NCBI GenBank assembly: GCA_046590195.1
Contig: JBKJTP010000129.1
Location: 1-8,886 of the forward strand
Source of the DNA: JBKJTP01 sp046590195
GTDB lineage: Bacteria; Bacteroidota; Ignavibacteria; Palsa-1295
Reading direction: 5' to 3'
DNA: 8,886 nt
Below, piece by piece: positions 5,370 through 8,886 of this stretch. The notes under the pieces are model-generated. The model worked only from the letters and a program-made list of their open reading frames with translations, did no database searches and had not been told where the DNA came from. Numbering within the stretch: position 1 is the stretch's first letter; every line of letters starts with the position of its first letter. Both the position numbers and the translations under genes were made by a program.

Positions 5370-6041
5370 ATGCGTCAACTTCGTTTAGCTATCTCCGTTG
5401 CATTTTTCGCCCTTGCTGGCTGCACCGAGCCGTGCCCCATCCCGCTCGAATCCGCCCCGACGACCGAGATCGTACGGCTGAAGGAGGGAAGCCTTATCAC
5501 GTATGAAGCGACACTGACAGACAGCAACATCAAGATCTTTAAGCGTCCGCCCTGGACCGAGAGAGTGTTGACGTTCGGTGCGAGCATCGGCGGCAAAGAC
5601 AGTGTCATCGCAACTGAATCGCTCGAAGATCTTACGATGCGATTCCAGGACATGGACGCGAATTCGTTCTATCAGTACCGACCCTTAGGTCCAGCGTATG
5701 ATATCTTGAAATCGGGATTCTGGCTTCGACTTCCTCTTGGCCCGGACACTCTGATACAGCAGGTCGCGGATACAAGCAGCTGGGGCCACATCATTGTGAC
5801 GTACAAAAGCTTCTTTGTCGGCAAGTCGACGCAATTGATCGATGGAAAGAACTACTCGGTAGATCAGATCCAAACAAACTTTAGCTGGGAAGACCACGAG
5901 CTGAACAATGAACTCGTGCATCACGAGTTTGTGATGACCACAAATGTTATCCGCTCTCTCGGCATCTTCTCCGAGCAGACCCTTGGCTACCCAAACGGAC
6001 GTCCCCGTTCGCACATCATCGTGAAGAAGATCGAGTTGTAG
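5370..6041 (+). CDS. Predicted lipoprotein of unknown family
   Basis: This 223-residue protein has a typical lipoprotein signal peptide, MRQLRLAISVAFFALAGC. It shows a short basic N-region, a hydrophobic core and the lipobox LAGC with Cys18 as the lipidation site. The residues after it are TEPCPIPLES, so there is no Asp at +2. It is therefore probably anchored in a membrane of the envelope. The mature ~205 residues are mixed polar and beta-like, with no transmembrane segment or motif I recognise, so I assign no function. The ATG at 5370 is the only start that gives a complete signal peptide; no Shine-Dalgarno is evident. It lies 33 nt after the operon terminator, so it needs its own promoter, and none was identified. 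It converges on the beta-propeller gene, with 92 nt between the two stops. It could be a monocistronic envelope gene of narrow distribution. Confidence 0.85.
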   Translation: MRQLRLAISVAFFALAGCTEPCPIPLESAPTTEIVRLKEGSLITYEATLTDSNIKIFKRPPWTERVLTFGASIGGKDSVIATESLEDLTMRFQDMDANSFYQYRPLGPAYDILKSGFWLRLPLGPDTLIQQVADTSSWGHIIVTYKSFFVGKSTQLIDGKNYSVDQIQTNFSWEDHELNNELVHHEFVMTTNVIRSLGIFSEQTLGYPNGRPRSHIIVKKIEL

Positions 6042-6053
6042 CTCCTAGTAAGA

Positions 6054-6085
6054 GTGTAGTCCGCCGCGGCGGACTTTAGCTTGTG
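6054..6085. repeat. TTTAGC-family repeat copy with an 18-nt perfect palindrome
   Basis: GTGTAG (6054-6059) and TTTAGCTTGTG (6075-6085) are identical to the copy after rplT (5280-5303). Between them this copy carries AGTCCGCCGCGGCGGACT (6058-6075), a perfect 18-nt palindrome absent from the other copy. It lies in the convergent spacer between the lipoprotein and propeller genes. Confidence 0.5.
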
Positions 6086-6090
6086 CGAAG

Positions 6091-6120
6091 AAAAACCCCG
6101 TTTTATGAGCGGGCTGTTTT
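6091..6120. terminator. Weak, probably bidirectional terminator between convergent genes
   Basis: CCCG (6097-6100) pairs with CGGG (6110-6113) across a 9-nt loop. Read rightwards the stem is followed by CTGTTTT; read leftwards it is followed by GTTTTT. The right arm TGAGCGGGCT is identical to the rplT terminator arm, but the left arm has diverged, so it looks like a decayed copy of that terminator module. It would serve the lipoprotein gene (plus) and the propeller gene (minus). Confidence 0.4.
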
Positions 6121-6124
6121 GGCA

Positions 6125-6140
6125 TCAGTAACATTACTGA
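6125..6140. repeat. Perfect inverted repeat over the stop codon of the propeller gene
   Basis: TCAGTAA (6125-6131) and TTACTGA (6134-6140) are perfectly complementary with a 2-nt CA spacer. The right arm includes the stop codon of the minus-strand gene. It may be a cruciform or 3'-end structure, or coincidence. Confidence 0.35.
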
Positions 6141-8221
6141 GGAATAACAATCTTTTGGCGTGAGTGCTCTCCGTTGCTCAACCATGCATCAACCCAGTAA
6201 ACACCTTTGCTAAGCATGCCAAGATAGAGACTTGAATGTGGCTCAAGCGTGCTCTCTAAAACCAGTCGCCCCGTTGCATCCGTCACGCCGACTCGTGCAC
6301 TCAAGCGGTCGCTGAACGCGCCAAGGCTTCTAGTGGAAGGGACATAGCCCAACCGTATTTCGCGCTGTCGCGGAAATTCACCGACAGATAACATCGGCTC
6401 CGTACTCAGGTAAAACGAATCTTGAGTGAGAACACCGACTGTATTTGATCCTGGCACAAATGCGATCTCCTGGAATCGTGCTCTTTTAGGCAGATTACTA
6501 TCGGCTCTAACCCAGTTGTTGCCATTGTCACTTGAACTCCACAATCCGCATCCCAACGTCCCAACAAGGAGTTCGCCGCTCACTGATTGGCTCAGGCATA
6601 GAACGGAAGAATCCACGCTCAAGACGAGGTCCCATCTCTCTCCACGGTCGTTCGATCGCAGCAATCTACCACGCTCGGTACTGGCAAAAAAGGAATTGGG
6701 TCTCGCTGAGTACACTCGATTTACTCGACCGAATGATGCAACGTCAGGCGTGACCTCGCGCCATGTTTTGGCAACGTCGGATGAGACGAACAACTCATGG
6801 TCACTCGTCATAGCCAAGTAGGAGTCATCAGGCAAGTACTCCATTTGCCAGAGTATGCGGTCATCCAAGGTGCTATGAACGGGGGACCATGATTGACCCA
6901 AATCGACTGAACGATGCAAATCTCCTAGTTGCGCGAAAATATGTTGGTTAGAATCAACACAAAGGATTCTAACGTCGTATGTGCGGCCATTGGTCTCAAT
7001 CCGAAGAGAATCCCATGACACTCCAAGATCACTACTCCTCCATCCGGCCCCGTAGATTCCGACGAATAGAATGTCGCGTGCGGCATGGAGGCTATTCATT
7101 CGTTCGAACTCCCGACTCGTGACCCAGTTGAGACCTTCGTCTGTAGTGCTGATGACAGAAAGGCCCCCGATCACAAATTGGCCTGATGCAAGTGCGGCAA
7201 GACTGGACTTAACCCTATTCTTCATGCTATTACCGCATTCTCTCCATGATGTCCCGAAGTTGGTGGAGCGGTGCAGCCGGGACTTTGGATACTGATACTC
7301 GTGAAGAGAGCCACAGAATATCACCGAGTCAAAACCTTCACCGACCACCCACAGATGGACATCGGAATTCTCGCTCGCTACGCCAGACCGATTCCACGTT
7401 GCACCTCCGTCAGAGGATCTGAAGCAACCGCTGTCAGAGACATACAGGATCGTACTGCCGTTGAGATTGAATGACCAAACACGCCCGATCAAATGGCAAA
7501 CAAACTCCGGTTCACTCGATCCTGGACGGACGATGTTGAGTTCATCCTTCTTGTAGCCTGTTTGTGAATAATGTCCGTTGCCAACGATGTAAACTGTGCC
7601 ATCGACACCACACCGTACGCGATTGTTCGCTTGCATCGATGAGACAGGGATCCAACTCAACCCGTCATCCAGAGAGTATTGGAGTTGCCGCGAATTTTTG
7701 TTCGATGTCCATAATCTACCCACGCTATCAACGCACAGAGCATAGTCACCCTCAACCGCTGAATTGATTATGGTCCAATCTAGTCCCGAGTTCGTTGACT
7801 TGGAAAGGGAGTAATATAAATTTGTATAAAGAGTATTCTTCCTCGACCGAACCACATCAGTTACTAAGCGCTGGTCGGCATCGTACGTCCAGCTAATGCC
7901 ATTGTCGTCCGAAACAAAACCAGAGTCACCTGTAGCCACCAACAAGAGCCCCTCGGCTGTACAGTAAAGTGATGGATTACTTGTAAAATACTTCAAGCCG
8001 CGCTGCTGCCAGGTTATCCCGTTGTCAGCACTCGTAAAAAGAAGATGCCGTACTGCGTAATCATGCTTCCCACTGAGCAGTCCATATAATACGCGGTCTG
8101 GTCCCTTGACGATCGAATGGAGATCTGGTCCGGTGCCGCTGCCGTTCTTCCAGATCAGTGTTTGACTCTCCGAGTCTACAGGCAGGAGAATAAAAAGCAG
8201 AAGAATTGCGAGAGCTTTCAT
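6134..8221 (-). CDS. Secreted Asp-box (BNR/sortilin-like) beta-propeller protein with T9SS-like C-terminal domain
   Basis: The protein has 695 residues from the start chosen here. That start is the ATG at 8221, because MKALAILLLFILLPVDSESQ forms a good signal peptide and GGGAGGAG lies upstream, though about 12 nt away. The longer in-frame ATG at 8305 would bury this signal. From about residue 64 to 570 I count twelve Asp-box motifs of the form S/T-x-D-x-G-x-x-W, for example SADNGITW, SDDNGISW, SSDGGATW, SSDLGVSW and SSDNGNNW. Such repeats cap beta-propeller blades in BNR, sortilin and exo-glycosidase-like proteins. No catalytic glycosidase residues were recognised. The last ~80 residues (VTDATGRLV...LSKGVYWVDAWLSNGEHSRQKIVIPQ) resemble type A T9SS sorting domains. 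The protein is therefore likely exported and then released or anchored outside the outer membrane. Its role is unknown; ligand or glycan binding is possible. Confidence 0.88.
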   Translation of the reverse strand: MKALAILLLFILLPVDSESQTLIWKNGSGTGPDLHSIVKGPDRVLYGLLSGKHDYAVRHLLFTSADNGITWQQRGLKYFTSNPSLYCTAEGLLLVATGDSGFVSDDNGISWTYDADQRLVTDVVRSRKNTLYTNLYYSLSKSTNSGLDWTIINSAVEGDYALCVDSVGRLWTSNKNSRQLQYSLDDGLSWIPVSSMQANNRVRCGVDGTVYIVGNGHYSQTGYKKDELNIVRPGSSEPEFVCHLIGRVWSFNLNGSTILYVSDSGCFRSSDGGATWNRSGVASENSDVHLWVVGEGFDSVIFCGSLHEYQYPKSRLHRSTNFGTSWRECGNSMKNRVKSSLAALASGQFVIGGLSVISTTDEGLNWVTSREFERMNSLHAARDILFVGIYGAGWRSSDLGVSWDSLRIETNGRTYDVRILCVDSNQHIFAQLGDLHRSVDLGQSWSPVHSTLDDRILWQMEYLPDDSYLAMTSDHELFVSSDVAKTWREVTPDVASFGRVNRVYSARPNSFFASTERGRLLRSNDRGERWDLVLSVDSSVLCLSQSVSGELLVGTLGCGLWSSSDNGNNWVRADSNLPKRARFQEIAFVPGSNTVGVLTQDSFYLSTEPMLSVGEFPRQREIRLGYVPSTRSLGAFSDRLSARVGVTDATGRLVLESTLEPHSSLYLGMLSKGVYWVDAWLSNGEHSRQKIVIPQ

Positions 8222-8275
8222 GGCGAATGAACTCCTCCCACAGCTAAACAATCTCAAAGTCACGCATTTAGGCCC

Positions 8276-8305
8276 CAAAGTAAAGTTGCCAGCCATTACT
8301 GGCAA
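8276..8305 (-). promoter_or_regulatory. Tentative promoter for the propeller gene, overlapping a 7-bp hairpin
   Basis: Read on the minus strand, TTG at 8305-8303 is followed after 19 nt by TTACTTTG (8283-8276). This is close to the Bacteroidota TTTG...TAnnTTTG pattern and lies 55 nt before the chosen start. The region also holds a perfect hairpin, TTGCCAG/CTGGCAA (8286-8292/8299-8305), which could instead end the SMR transcript. The two readings compete. Confidence 0.25.
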
Positions 8306-8330
8306 GCGATGTATTCATGCTCCATGCCTC

Positions 8331-8657
8331 TCAATGCCCCACATACTTCAACCCGATCACTGATCCGATCAACGTTGCGAGAAAGAACACTCGCCATAGC
8401 GTAGCCGGCTCTGAAAAGAAGAGAATACCGACGATCGCAGTGCCTGCTGCACCGATGCCGGTCCAGACCGCATACGCAGTACCCATGGGCAACGTAAGCG
8501 TCGCGCGATAGAGGAAGAACATACTCAGCACGAGCGACACAACGAATCCCGCCATCCACATGATGTACGGCGTGCCTGCGGCATCCTTCGCCTTCGAAAG
8601 ACACGTCGTGAAGCCGACCTCGAAGAGGCCAGCGAGAATTAAAAGTATCCAAGCCAT
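8331..8657 (-). CDS. sugE: Small multidrug resistance (SMR) family exporter, SugE/Gdx-like
   Basis: This 108-residue protein has four hydrophobic helices (about 2-20, 31-51, 58-80 and 85-104), the standard length and layout of SMR transporters. These work as antiparallel dimers in the inner membrane, exchanging protons for cationic substrates. The essential Glu is Glu13 in LAGLFEVG. The signature GTAYAVWTGIGAAGTAIVG is typical of the SugE/Gdx branch (guanidinium and small quaternary ammonium export) rather than the EmrE branch. Two differences from characterised Gdx proteins are Phe16 where Trp is usual, and a first loop SKAKDAAGT instead of LKxSxGFTR. The substrate is therefore uncertain. 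The ATG at 8657 gives the conserved MAWILL N-terminus; there is no Shine-Dalgarno. I saw no guanidine riboswitch upstream. It is the same strand as the propeller gene 109 nt downstream, but an operon is not obvious. Confidence 0.92.
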   Translation of the reverse strand: MAWILLILAGLFEVGFTTCLSKAKDAAGTPYIMWMAGFVVSLVLSMFFLYRATLTLPMGTAYAVWTGIGAAGTAIVGILFFSEPATLWRVFFLATLIGSVIGLKYVGH

Positions 8658-8724
8658 AGGCGCGGTCTAACACCGTTCGAGTCACTTTCGGCTAAATCAC
8701 TGGGATGCGCTATACTTTGCTAAA

Positions 8725-8769
8725 ATTCAAGGTGCTTCTTTGATGAATTCTGCACGAATTCTCTTGAAT
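8725..8769. promoter_or_regulatory. Nested inverted repeat just upstream of a strong promoter, possible operator
   Basis: The outer arms are ATTCAAG (8725-8731) and CTTGAAT (8763-8769). The inner dyad is GAATTC-TGCAC-GAATTC (8745-8761). The whole ends 4 nt before the -35-like TTGACA. The layout suits a regulator site or cruciform, but the arms are A/T-rich and short. Confidence 0.35.
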
Positions 8770-8773
8770 AGTA

Positions 8774-8804
8774 TTGACATTCGTCTTTTTATTTCGTATA
8801 TTTG
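8774..8804 (+). promoter_or_regulatory. Bacteroidota-type promoter reading out of the right edge
   Basis: TTGACA (8774-8779), a 17-nt spacer and TATATTTG (8797-8804) match both the classical -35 box and the Bacteroidota -7 consensus TAnnTTTG. It is the best promoter in the window and points rightwards. No coding sequence begins in the remaining ~80 nt, so the transcript either has a long leader or encodes a structured RNA beyond the edge. Confidence 0.65.
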
Positions 8805-8835
8805 CAGCTCATTCCAAGGGCACCTCCCCCGGTAG

Positions 8836-8884
8836 GCGCAGGCTTTAGCCAGCGTGCTGCTCGTGAGGATACCTCCGGAATTCC
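8836..8884. repeat. Palindromic intergenic repeat, copy 2 (GCAGGCTTTAGCC...GAGGATA type)
   Basis: CGCAGGCT (8837-8844) and AGCCAGCG (8847-8854) form a hairpin with a central A/A mismatch and a TT loop. GAGGATACC (8865-8873) and AATTCC follow. The order of elements matches the copy at 831-885. It lies within the first ~80 nt downstream of the promoter at 8774, so it is likely transcribed. Confidence 0.6.
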
Positions 8885-8886
8885 GA

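Noticed and set aside
6426..6821. 131-residue plus-strand open frame within the propeller gene
   Set aside because: It is antisense to several Asp-box repeats; repeated codons explain the open frame.
8222..8305. Longer start (ATG at 8305) for the propeller gene
   Set aside because: It would place 28 residues ahead of a clear signal peptide, and the region holds a hairpin and possible promoter. The ATG at 8221 is better supported.
8296..8685. 129-residue minus-strand open frame overlapping the SMR gene
   Set aside because: It reads in another frame of the same strand over a clearly recognised SMR protein; no hydrophobic pattern or family.
8658..8886. Guanidine (ykkC-type) riboswitch upstream of the SMR gene
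   Set aside because: I read the minus strand upstream and did not see the conserved ykkC or mini-ykkC sequence blocks.

Overview
The window reads as a chromosomal segment from a Bacteroidota-related (FCB group) bacterium with moderate to slightly high GC. Three things point there. The large secreted protein has a C-terminal domain resembling type IX secretion (T9SS) sorting domains. A promoter near the right edge matches the Bacteroidota sigma pattern, TTGACA, 17 nt, TATATTTG. Most genes lack a Shine-Dalgarno sequence at a normal distance. A deep-branching FCB lineage such as the Kapabacteria/Ignavibacteria would fit, but this is inference and no marker in the window settles it.

Layout, left to right. 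(1) Positions 2-805 hold the 3' part of an ankyrin-repeat gene, directly abutted (TAA|GTG) by a stand-alone response-regulator receiver that lacks the conserved lysine. (2) Positions 961-5336 hold the translation operon thrS-infC-rpmI-rplT in the order known from many bacteria, ending in a strong intrinsic terminator. Its oddities are a 430-residue IF3 with long extensions at both ends of a normal core, a 150-bp nested palindromic element between infC and rpmI, and twin hairpins with identical stems between rpmI and rplT. (3) Positions 5370-6041 encode a lipoprotein of unknown family. It converges on (4) a minus-strand gene (6134-8221) for a secreted Asp-box beta-propeller protein with a T9SS-like tail. 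(5) Positions 8331-8657 (minus) encode an SMR-family exporter closest to SugE/Gdx. (6) The right edge has a near-consensus promoter firing rightwards into a structured region that leaves the window.

The thrS operon supplies threonyl-tRNA synthetase, initiation factor IF3 and two 50S proteins (L35, L20). The remaining genes are envelope or signalling genes with no evident link to it. Intergenic spaces carry degenerate palindromes built on GCTTTAGC/GCTAAAGC (about 831-880, 5280-5303, 6054-6085, 8836-8880). These look like a dispersed repeat family of this genome.

No CRISPR array, tRNA, rRNA, transposase or phage gene was seen. No intact, obviously new multi-gene system was found. The strongest leads are the extended IF3, the structured spacers inside the ribosomal-protein operon, the repeat family, and the ankyrin/atypical-receiver pair.
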